Source: Nostoc flagelliforme FACHB-838
Lineage (GTDB): Bacteria > Cyanobacteriota > Cyanobacteriia > Cyanobacteriales > Nostocaceae
Length of the DNA stretch: 64,000 nt
Direction: 5' to 3'
NCBI RefSeq assembly: GCF_014698065.1
Contig: NZ_JACJSI010000015.1
Coordinates: 1 to 64,000, forward strand
Part shown: positions 43,631 to 51,332 of the stretch, in pieces
Layout: the number at the start of each line of letters is the position of its first letter
How positions within the stretch are numbered: position 1 is the stretch's first letter
Position numbers and translations under genes: made by a program
The notes under the pieces: generated by a model
Databases searched by the model: none
What the model saw: the letters and a program-made list of their open reading frames with translations, nothing else
Told to the model about the DNA's origin: nothing

Positions 43631-44881
43631 ATGCCAGCAACATCTTTTTATACAGACGCCCCCTACAACACCAAAAAGTCCCGCCAGGCTTTGGACTCGG
43701 ATCTCACGGTTGATGACAGTGAGTTATCGGTAGATGATTTACAGGAGCTAGAAATCGCTTCTGCTGACAATGCTAACTTTGCTGCTAGTACTAACCGTCG
43801 GAGTACAGACTTAGTACGTCTATATCTTCAAGAAATTGGTCGGGTTCGCTTGTTAGGGCGAGATGAAGAGGTTTCAGAAGCTCAAAAAGTCCAGCGTTAC
43901 TTGCGGATGCGGATAGTACTTGCTAAGGCCGCCAAGGAAGGGGATGAAGTGATTACACCCTATCTAAGGTTAATTGAAGTTCAAGAACGTCTAACCTCGG
44001 AACTAGGACATCGCCCGTCTTTGGAAAGATGGGCTGCCACTGCTGACATAATTTTATCCGATCTTAGACCAACTTTGGCAAATGGGAAACGTCGCTGGGC
44101 TGAAATCGCCAAGTTGACTGTAGAAGAGTTGGAGCAAGTTCAGTCCCAAGGACTCCAAGCAAAAGAACACATGATTAAGGCCAATCTTCGCCTAGTTGTG
44201 TCTGTTGCTAAGAAGTATCAAAATCGTGGTTTGGAATTGTTGGATTTGGTGCAAGAAGGCACACTAGGTTTGGAGCGGGCTGTAGAAAAATTTGACCCCA
44301 CTAAGGGTTATCGCTTCAGTACTTATGCTTACTGGTGGATTCGTCAGGGAATTACACGGGCGATCGCTACTTCTAGTCGCACGATCCGCCTACCGGTTCA
44401 TATTACCGAAAAGTTAAACAAAATCAAAAAGGCCCAACGCAAAATTGCTCAAGAAAAAGGTCGCACTCCAACTCTAGAGGATTTAGCAACTGAGTTAGAG
44501 ATGACACCGACCCAAGTACGAGAAGTTTTGTTACGGGTTCCTCGCTCCGTTTCTTTGGAAACTAAGGTAGGTAAGGATAAAGACACTGAATTAGGCGAAT
44601 TACTCGAAACCGACAGTGTAACTCCAGAAGAGATGTTAATGCGAGAATCTTTACAAAGAGATTTGCATCATCTTCTGTCAGATTTAACTAGCCGGGAACG
44701 CGATGTAATTTTGATGCGGTTTGGTTTAGCAGATGGTCATCCTTACTCTTTAGCAGAAATTGGCCGCGCTCTCGATTTATCACGAGAACGAGTCAGACAA
44801 ATAGAATCCAAGGCTTTGCAAAAGCTACGTCAGCCCAAGCGTCGCAACCTTATCCGTGACTATTTGGAGTCTCTAAGTTAG
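43631..44881 (+). CDS. sigC: Group 2 sigma factor SigC
   Basis: A 416-residue sigma-70 family factor starting MPATSFYTDAPYNTKKSRQA, which I recognise as SigC of Nostoc/Anabaena. Region 1.2 (RSTDLVRLYLQEIGRVRLL), region 2 core-binding and -10 recognition (LRLVVSVAKKYQNRGLELLD and RFSTYAYWWIRQGITRAI), region 3 and region 4 (ALDLSRERVRQIESKALQKL) are all present, but the long acidic region 1.1 of RpoD is lacking, as usual in group 2. In Anabaena, SigC has roles in heterocyst gene expression. The ATG at 43631 is preferred over the upstream in-frame TTG at 43601. furA follows on the same strand. Confidence 0.93.
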   Translation: MPATSFYTDAPYNTKKSRQALDSDLTVDDSELSVDDLQELEIASADNANFAASTNRRSTDLVRLYLQEIGRVRLLGRDEEVSEAQKVQRYLRMRIVLAKAAKEGDEVITPYLRLIEVQERLTSELGHRPSLERWAATADIILSDLRPTLANGKRRWAEIAKLTVEELEQVQSQGLQAKEHMIKANLRLVVSVAKKYQNRGLELLDLVQEGTLGLERAVEKFDPTKGYRFSTYAYWWIRQGITRAIATSSRTIRLPVHITEKLNKIKKAQRKIAQEKGRTPTLEDLATELEMTPTQVREVLLRVPRSVSLETKVGKDKDTELGELLETDSVTPEEMLMRESLQRDLHHLLSDLTSRERDVILMRFGLADGHPYSLAEIGRALDLSRERVRQIESKALQKLRQPKRRNLIRDYLESLS

Positions 44882-44986
44882 TCATTTGTCATTAGTGAGC
44901 CAGTGCGGTCTTGGGGGTTTCCCCCATGAGCAACTGGTGAACCCGCAGGGTCATTTGTCATTACAAAACTACACTTGACAAATGAC
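44881..44986. repeat. Nested dispersed repeat with GTCATTTGTCATTA copies
   Basis: GTCATTTGTCATTA occurs at 44881-44894 and again at 44950-44963, with an inverted TGACAAATGAC at 44976-44986. Between the two direct copies lies a typical Nostoc insertion (GAGCCAGTGCGGTCTTGGGG). The layout looks like an insertion flanked by a target-like duplication. Confidence 0.7.
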
Positions 44987-45354
44987 TATGGACAAAGGGC
45001 TGATTTGATCCGATATTCAAAGCCTTTTAGAGGCTTGTAGCAAATTATTTGCATTTAATTCTCCAAAGCTTTTCCCATACCTTTGCTTAGATATCTTGAA
45101 GGTGGGGAGCAGCTGCACAATTCAAAATTAATTTATGCAAAATTTAAAGTTAAGGGATGCAATCGTTACAAGTATCCTAACTATTAGCTGTATGCAAATT
45201 AAATGCACTACAGCTTATTACTTGAATTTTGATCGAGATTTTATGAATTGTTCTTAAATATTTAGTAAGAATTGTCAATAGGCAATGATTGTTGCAAATT
45301 GCTCCCAAGATTTGTTATATTCTCAACTAACAAGCTTTGTTGAGAACTATTAGT
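44882..45354. other. furA upstream region
   Basis: A 473-bp region between sigC and furA. The first 110 bp hold a nested repeat (44881-44986). The AT-rich remainder leads to a TTATAT box at 45315 and the inverted repeat at 45320-45346, presumably the furA promoter. Confidence 0.6.
45320..45346. promoter_or_regulatory. Inverted repeat in furA promoter/leader
   Basis: TTCTCAAC (45320-45327) pairs perfectly with GTTGAGAA (45339-45346) and the centre contains AAGCTT. It lies between a TTATAT sequence (45315-45320) and the ATG of furA at 45355. It may be an operator or a hairpin in the mRNA leader. FurA is known to be autoregulated in Anabaena, but a consensus iron box is not clear here. Confidence 0.5.
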
Positions 45355-45810
45355 ATGACTGTCTACACAACTACTTCACTCAAGGCAGAACTGAACGAAC
45401 GAGGCTGGCGATTAACTCCCCAGCGCGAAACAATTTTACACATTTTTCAAGAACTTCCGCAAGGTGAACATCTGAGTGCGGAGGATCTTTATCATCGGCT
45501 GGAAACTGATGGTGAAGGGATCAGTCTGTCAACTATTTATCGAACTTTGAAGTTGATGGCAAGGATGGGAATTTTACGGGAACTAGAACTGGGCGAGGGA
45601 CATAAGCATTATGAAATCAACCAGCCCTATCCCCATCACCACCATCACTTAATTTGTGTTAGATGCAACTCAACCATTGAGTTTAAAAACGACTCAATTT
45701 TAAAAATTGGGTCAAAAACCGCTCAAAAAGAAGGTTTTCACCTGCTTGACTGTCAAATGACCATTCATGCAGTGTGTCCCAAGTGCCAACGGGCACTAAT
45801 GCCGCTTTAG
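45355..45810 (+). CDS. furA: Ferric uptake regulator FurA
   Basis: A 151-residue Fur-family regulator; MTVYTTTSLKAELNERGWRL is FurA of Nostoc. The N-terminal winged helix (about 10-85; ISLSTIYRTLKLMARMGILR is the recognition region) binds iron boxes. The HHHHH run (94-98) and Cys101/Cys104, Cys133, Cys141/Cys144 match the Cys positions described for Anabaena FurA, where they take part in redox and haem sensing. It represses iron-uptake and other genes with Fe2+ as co-repressor. The ATG at 45355 gives the known protein length. The convergent gene at 45941 is its antisense partner in Anabaena. Confidence 0.95.
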   Translation: MTVYTTTSLKAELNERGWRLTPQRETILHIFQELPQGEHLSAEDLYHRLETDGEGISLSTIYRTLKLMARMGILRELELGEGHKHYEINQPYPHHHHHLICVRCNSTIEFKNDSILKIGSKTAQKEGFHLLDCQMTIHAVCPKCQRALMPL

Positions 45811-45940
45811 CACTTGGATGGATAAAAAACAAAACTACTCAAATTAACCAAATAAATGGAATTTTGAGCAGTTCGTAATTTACTGTTACTGGAGGCAAGC
45901 AACCAGTTGGGGACTGATACTAACAACGCCAAAGCGGATG

Positions 45941-47080
45941 TTAAAAGCGTCCGCTCTTAAGATCCTTGAGACTGATGCCGTAGAATTGTTGGGCTTGTTT
46001 AATCGCTTTTTTGGTGTCATCTGCCATCACACCGTTCAGCTTGCCTTTATAAAAACCCCGCTCCCGTAATCGCGTTTGGATTTCTAGGGTATTAAATTCG
46101 CTTTTGCTAGCAGTATTAACTGAGCTATATAACTTAGCTCGCGTAGTTGGGCCAGCAACACCACTTGCTGCTAAGAAATTAGCTGCCTGAAACCTCTTTA
46201 CAGCATCGGCAGTATAGGGGCCATAGTAGCCATTTGGCTCTCCCTCTAAATATCCTGCCTGGATCAATTGTTCTTGAACAACTCTAACTGGCTCACCGCG
46301 ATCGCCTACACGAAGTTTATCTCGATTGACTACCTTTTTGGGAGCTTCTTCTCCATCACCGATGCCCACTCCCGGCAATTTACTTAATGTTGCTGGGCCA
46401 ACAACTCCATCAACGCTTAATTTGTAAGAATCTTGGAACCGCTTGACAGCTTCTTCGGTAATTGGGCCAAATATTCCTGTGGCGTTTCCGTAATAAAAGC
46501 CTGCAACTCTTAACCGTTCTTGCAAAGCTCTCACTTCTTCACCTTCATCCCCCTTAGCAAGATAGTTGGAATTGCGGCGCTGGCTACTAGCTGAACTAGC
46601 TGAACTAGTAGTGCTGGACTTTCTGGCTTGTGCGCTTACAGCAGTGGTTCTTTTAGCTTGTGTAGCCCCAGTTGTGGGTTTTTTCGCTTGCCAATTTTCT
46701 AATTTTTGCAGGGTGCTTGCGCCAACAATGCCGTCTACTGGTAAACCAGCGGCTTTTTGGAAGCGCCGCACAGCCTCTTGTGTGGATGCGTCATATACTT
46801 GGGTAACAGAGGATTGGTAAAAACCTGCTGTTCTCAACTTTTGTTGTAGATTTCTGACGGAAGGGACTTGATCGCCTTTTTCCAGTGCCATGACGCTACT
46901 GACGGCACCAAGAATAGATAAAGACAGAGCAAGGGGCAACATATACTTCCAAGCCCTACCAGAAAGCCTTTTCCAGTCTGGTGCAGCTGCTTTGTTAAAC
47001 AAAGAACTGAGGGAGACCAATTCACTGGGTGTGCTGTCTTCGTAGGCGAAAGCTAGGTGCAAATACGCAAGATTTTCCAT
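45941..47080 (-). CDS. Peptidoglycan-binding protein (alr1690-like)
   Basis: A 379-residue protein with a cytosolic/short N-terminus, one transmembrane segment (about 46-66) and three PG_binding_1 domains (LQQKLRTAGFYQSSVTQVYD; LQERLRVAGFYYGNATGIFG; VQEQLIQAGYLEGEPNGYYG) plus a partial fourth (IQTRLRERGFYKGKLNGVMA). It is expected to attach to the cell wall. It converges on furA with 130 bp between stops. In Anabaena PCC 7120 the orthologous gene (alr1690) is known to be read through into an antisense furA transcript. It starts 9 bp after cobN, so cobN may drive it. Confidence 0.9.
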   Translation of the reverse strand: MENLAYLHLAFAYEDSTPSELVSLSSLFNKAAAPDWKRLSGRAWKYMLPLALSLSILGAVSSVMALEKGDQVPSVRNLQQKLRTAGFYQSSVTQVYDASTQEAVRRFQKAAGLPVDGIVGASTLQKLENWQAKKPTTGATQAKRTTAVSAQARKSSTTSSASSASSQRRNSNYLAKGDEGEEVRALQERLRVAGFYYGNATGIFGPITEEAVKRFQDSYKLSVDGVVGPATLSKLPGVGIGDGEEAPKKVVNRDKLRVGDRGEPVRVVQEQLIQAGYLEGEPNGYYGPYTADAVKRFQAANFLAASGVAGPTTRAKLYSSVNTASKSEFNTLEIQTRLRERGFYKGKLNGVMADDTKKAIKQAQQFYGISLKDLKSGRF

Positions 47081-47089
47081 ATTTGTTTC

Positions 47090-50000
47090 CTACACCATTG
47101 ATTTTTCTTCGATAACTGCTTCAGCTTGATGTACTAGGTTCCTCAAAGCTTCTAATGTTCCTATATTTACATCCTCCCACAAATTGCGCTTGTGTGCTTC
47201 TAATAATTTTTCAGCAATATCACGCAGTGCGTAAGGATTATTTTGCTGAATAAATTCTACAACAACTGGATCAAGTAAATAAGCATCTACTATACCTTGA
47301 TACATATAATCTTCAGCACATTTTGCGGTTGCATCGTAGGCAAATAAATAATCTACCGTCGCCGACATTTCAAAGGCTCCTTTGTATCCGTGGCGCATGA
47401 CTCCTGCAATCCACTTGGGATTAACTACGCGAGAACGATACACTCGTGCAATTTCTTCTTTCAGTTGACGAACGCGTGGTTTAGCGGGTATAGAATTATC
47501 TCCAAAATAAGTTTGAGGATTTTTCCCCTGTAGAGAACGCACCGCCGCTGTTAAGCCACCCTGAAATTGGTAATAATCATCAGAATCTAGTAGATCGTGT
47601 TCACGATTATCTTGATTGTGCAGCACAACTTGCATTTGCGCCAAGCGTTGCTTGAAGGCTTCGGCGGAGGGGAGTGGAGATTGGAGATTGGAAATTTTAT
47701 CCTCCCCTGCTCCCCCTGCCCCTGCTCCCCCTGCTCCCCCTGCTCCCCCTGCTCCCCCTGCCCCTGCACCGCTTCCCGAAGAGTAGGCGTAAGAACTCCA
47801 ATTAATGTAGGCGCGGGCTAAATCTTCGTCATCTGTCCAGTTTTGGGATTCGATTAAACCTTGGAGTCCTGCGCCGTAAGCACCGGGGCGAGAACCAAAG
47901 ATGCGATAGCGCGATCGCACCACGGCTGCTTCTAAAGTTAATCCTTGACTTGTCCACAAATCAGTGTCTTGGCGAACTGCATCCGCTAGGGGATTTTGTT
48001 CTGGCGGTTCATCCAAGTCTGCTACTGCTGACACTGCTTGATCGAATAAGTCAATTAAATTGGGAAAAGCATCGCGGAAGAATCCCGAAATTCGCAAGGT
48101 GACATCTACACGGGGACGCCCCAAAATCGCCAAGGGCAAAATTTCAAAATCTACTACTCGCCGCGCTGCACCATCCCAGACAGGTTGGACTCCGAGTAAA
48201 GCTAAGGCTTCGGCTATATCATCACCGCCTGTTCTCATGGTGGCTGTTCCCCACAGTGATAAACCTAGTGTTTTGGGATATTCACCATGCTCTTGAGTGT
48301 AATATTCAACGAGGGTTTCAGCAGCTTTTCTACCGATATCCCAAGCTGTCTCTGTGGGAATGGCGCGAATATCGACAGAATAAAAGTTTCTCCCTGTTGG
48401 TAAAACTTCTGGGCGGCCGCGTGTGGGTGCGCCAGATGGAGCGCTGGGGACGTAACCGCCATCAAGTCCGTGTAATAGATGGGTGATTTCTTGATCGGTT
48501 TTTTGTAAGGCGGGAAGGAGGCGATCGCGTATCCAAGTAGAGACGCGATGAATCGCGTCTCTACAAGAATTCTGATTTCTAAATTCTGAATTCTGAATTC
48601 TGAATTCTGAGTCCTGATTTATTAGTTGTTCGACTAAAAAGGCGGCGTGTTCTTCTAGGACTTCGACGATATCACCGAGGGTACGGCATTCTGTGCCATT
48701 GACTATTGAGTATTCACCACTAGTCATTGACAAATCGGCTGTGAGGGGATCGAAATCTAGTCCCCAATCTTGAGCGATCGCACGGGTAATACCTGAAGAA
48801 TGGCGATTGGGTATGCGAGCGATCGCTACTATTAAATCTCGCAGCTGCCTTCCTTGGGGACATTGCCCGAAAATGTGTAACCCGTCGCGGATTTGGGCTT
48901 CTTTCAATTCACAAAGATAACCACCGATGGAATTCAAAATTAAGGATTCAGACTTAAAAATTTCTGTTTCATTTTGGATTCCTAAATCTAGATGGAGATT
49001 TTCTTTGATCACCAGTTCGTGGATGCGATCGCGAATCACTGGCAAACGCGAAGGATCTAAACTGTCGGCTTCATAATACTCATCAATTAAATTTTCTAAC
49101 TGTTGCAACGAACCGTAGAGTTCCGCACGAGTCATTGGCGGCGTGAGGTGATCTATAATCACCGCTTGAGCGCGACGTTTGGCTTGGGAACCTTCGCCAG
49201 GATCATTCACAATAAACGGGTACAGGTGGGGAAGTGCGCCGAAAGCCACTTCTGGATAACAATTACTCGATAAAGCCACACTTTTACCCGGTAGCCATTC
49301 TAGATTTCCGTGTTTTCCCACATGAACTACTGCATCAGCACCAAAAGTTTCTCTAACCCAATAGTAGAAAGCTAAATAAGCATGGGTTGGTTCTAAATCC
49401 GGCGCATGATAATTCAAACTGGGGTCATCATCATAACCTCTTGCTGGCTGAATTCCCACGAAGACGTTGCCAAGTTGAATTCCGGGAACGGGGATGGAGG
49501 CAGAGGGGCGGGGTGCAGGGGGCAGAGGTGAAAACTCGTCTCCCCTGCTCCCTGCTCCCTGCGCCATTTTCCAACGTTCACTAATACCTTGCTGAACTGC
49601 TGGCGGTAATGAAGCGAAATATTCTTGATATTCTTCCCAAGAAACACTTTGGTATACCGGAAGCGATTCTCTACCTTCTGGATCGTTGGTTACACCGTCT
49701 GTCAGCCGTTGAATCAACTCGTCTCCTTGAGCAGGTGGATGTTCTACTTCATAACCAGCCTGATGTAAAGCTTGCAGAATTTCTACACAACTTGCTGGGG
49801 TGTCGAGTCCTACACCATTGGCGAGGCGGCCATTGCGGTTGGGGTAGTTTGCCAGAATTAGGGCTATTCGCCGTTCTTGGGGTGGTTTAGAACGTAGACC
49901 CGCCCAGTTTGCTGCTAGTTTAGCAACGAACTCGATGCGATCGCTCACTGGTTCATAAATTACCACATCTGTTTCTAAATGCGGATTACGAGTTTGTACG

Positions 50001-51238
50001 GCTTTAAAAGACACAGCACGAGTAATAATCCGCCCATCTACTTCTGGTAGCGCCACATTCATCCCAATATCGCGGGGAGAAAGCCCTTGAAACTGTGACT
50101 CCCACTGCTCAATTGATCCGCCACTGAGAATTACCTGCAACACAGGTACATCTAATTTTTCCCATAGTTCGGTTTGGGGTGTTTCGCTTTCCAACCGTGC
50201 TAGAGAAAAACTGGTGGTGTTCAGCAGTACAGCGATTGATTCGGCTTCTTTAGGTTGGAAAAATTCACTCAACTCAACTTGCACATCTGGTTCACGCAAT
50301 GAGGAAACAAACACTGGCACTGGTTGTAAATTTTTCTGTACTAAGGCTTGGCATAAAGCATCAATTACTTTGGTGTTTCCGGCTAAATAATGAGCGCGGT
50401 AGAAAAGGATGCCGATTTTGGGGATTGGGAATTGGGAATGAGGTTCCGAAGTAGATGAACGGAGTTCTGAGGTGGATTCATCCAGTTCAAAGGTGGATGA
50501 ACGGAGTTCCGAGGTGGATTCATCCAGTTCAAAGGTGGATGAACGGAGTTCCGAGGTGGATTCATCCAGTTCAAAGGTGGATGAACGGAGTTCTGAGGTG
50601 GATGAACGGAGTTCTGAGGTGGATGAATCACTTTTTAATTCCCTTTGTCCCCCTTGTCCCCTTGTCCCCTTGTCCCGTACCTCCCCTGCTCCCCATTCAT
50701 ACAATCCCACTCGCGGAACTGAACGGGGTAACGGCGGATTGTATGTAGTTAACAGGCAAGTATCAGAAATAAATTGCAGAGCATTAACGAAATTCTCTAC
50801 GCCGCCTTCGCTAAAATACTGCCATATCTGGTTAACAATACCCAAAGGCACGGTAGACTGAGAAATTAAATCGGGATCAAAAGCATCATCACCTGGCATT
50901 ACAATGAGGGTTCTACCATTTCGTTGGACAATTTCTTGCACTACTTCTAATCCATAACCCCAGTAAGAACGTCCTCCTAATAGGCGCAAAATAATTACTT
51001 GGGCAAGTTCCAAAACTTGCTCTCCATAAGTATCTATGCTTAATTGTTGCTGCAATTGCAACAGGTTGGCGACTCTTAATGCCGGAAAGCTTGCGGGTAA
51101 TTTTGTTACCGCAGCTGCCAAGGTTTGAATGTCAGTATCAGCAGCTGTAATCAATACAAAAGGCGCGGGAGTTTGTTCTAAAAAAAATAAACCTTCTGAC
51201 TGATTCCATCCACCCGGTGTGCTACTTATACGATGCAT
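47090..51238 (-). CDS. cobN: Cobaltochelatase-like subunit CobN
   Basis: The large subunit of the cobalt-inserting chelatase of cobalamin synthesis (1382 aa), homologous to the ChlH subunit of magnesium chelatase. Conserved stretches include FVGIQPARGYDDDPSLNYHA, VHVGKHGNLEWLPGKSVALS and HDLLDSDDYYQFQGGL. Four low-complexity segments interrupt it in frame: residues about 180-271 (21-bp repeat unit), 557-583, 872-900 and 1154-1189. Without these the protein matches the usual ~1250 residues. No cobalamin riboswitch is visible in the 90 bp before its start. A wall-binding gene follows in the same direction. Confidence 0.93.
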   Translation of the reverse strand: MHRISSTPGGWNQSEGLFFLEQTPAPFVLITAADTDIQTLAAAVTKLPASFPALRVANLLQLQQQLSIDTYGEQVLELAQVIILRLLGGRSYWGYGLEVVQEIVQRNGRTLIVMPGDDAFDPDLISQSTVPLGIVNQIWQYFSEGGVENFVNALQFISDTCLLTTYNPPLPRSVPRVGLYEWGAGEVRDKGTRGQGGQRELKSDSSTSELRSSTSELRSSTFELDESTSELRSSTFELDESTSELRSSTFELDESTSELRSSTSEPHSQFPIPKIGILFYRAHYLAGNTKVIDALCQALVQKNLQPVPVFVSSLREPDVQVELSEFFQPKEAESIAVLLNTTSFSLARLESETPQTELWEKLDVPVLQVILSGGSIEQWESQFQGLSPRDIGMNVALPEVDGRIITRAVSFKAVQTRNPHLETDVVIYEPVSDRIEFVAKLAANWAGLRSKPPQERRIALILANYPNRNGRLANGVGLDTPASCVEILQALHQAGYEVEHPPAQGDELIQRLTDGVTNDPEGRESLPVYQSVSWEEYQEYFASLPPAVQQGISERWKMAQGAGSRGDEFSPLPPAPRPSASIPVPGIQLGNVFVGIQPARGYDDDPSLNYHAPDLEPTHAYLAFYYWVRETFGADAVVHVGKHGNLEWLPGKSVALSSNCYPEVAFGALPHLYPFIVNDPGEGSQAKRRAQAVIIDHLTPPMTRAELYGSLQQLENLIDEYYEADSLDPSRLPVIRDRIHELVIKENLHLDLGIQNETEIFKSESLILNSIGGYLCELKEAQIRDGLHIFGQCPQGRQLRDLIVAIARIPNRHSSGITRAIAQDWGLDFDPLTADLSMTSGEYSIVNGTECRTLGDIVEVLEEHAAFLVEQLINQDSEFRIQNSEFRNQNSCRDAIHRVSTWIRDRLLPALQKTDQEITHLLHGLDGGYVPSAPSGAPTRGRPEVLPTGRNFYSVDIRAIPTETAWDIGRKAAETLVEYYTQEHGEYPKTLGLSLWGTATMRTGGDDIAEALALLGVQPVWDGAARRVVDFEILPLAILGRPRVDVTLRISGFFRDAFPNLIDLFDQAVSAVADLDEPPEQNPLADAVRQDTDLWTSQGLTLEAAVVRSRYRIFGSRPGAYGAGLQGLIESQNWTDDEDLARAYINWSSYAYSSGSGAGAGGAGGAGGAGGAGAGGAGEDKISNLQSPLPSAEAFKQRLAQMQVVLHNQDNREHDLLDSDDYYQFQGGLTAAVRSLQGKNPQTYFGDNSIPAKPRVRQLKEEIARVYRSRVVNPKWIAGVMRHGYKGAFEMSATVDYLFAYDATAKCAEDYMYQGIVDAYLLDPVVVEFIQQNNPYALRDIAEKLLEAHKRNLWEDVNIGTLEALRNLVHQAEAVIEEKSMV
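47690..47775. repeat. CTGCTCCCC short tandem repeat in cobN
   Basis: Runs of the 9-mer CTGCTCCCC and close variants (CTGCCCCTG) repeat about nine times at 47704-47766. They encode a Gly/Ala-rich run (GAGGAGGAGGAG) in the reading frame of cobN, between two conserved regions. Confidence 0.85.
48537..48564. repeat. Perfect hairpin repeat within cobN
   Basis: GTAGAGACGCGA (48537-48548) pairs with TCGCGTCTCTAC (48553-48564) over a TGAA loop. Followed at 48566-48605 by repeated AATTCTGA units. The whole is an intergenic-type repeat placed in the coding region and encodes RDAIHRVSTWIRDR. Confidence 0.85.
50457..50624. repeat. Tandem array of 8 x 21 bp in cobN
   Basis: Two unit types, GAACGGAGTTCTGAGGTGGA plus T and TCATCCAGTTCAAAGGTGGA plus T, alternate over eight contiguous units. 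On the cobN strand they encode the heptads STSELRS and STFELDE. The array stays in frame because the period is 21 bp. It lies at residues about 205-260 of CobN. Confidence 0.95.
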
Positions 51239-51332
51239 AATCCTGTGTTACCGTTTTAAATTGTTGGTTAGTACATAATCAAAACAAAATTTTTTCCCTG
51301 CATTTAGCCCCCTCTTACCAAAATGATTGAAA

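Noticed and set aside
47587..47821. ORFs inside cobN over the CTGCTCCCC run
   Set aside because: Shadow frames of a low-complexity stretch in a confident gene.
51239..51332. Cobalamin riboswitch before cobN
   Set aside because: The divergent gap is only about 94 bp and I see no B12-box or long pairing region.
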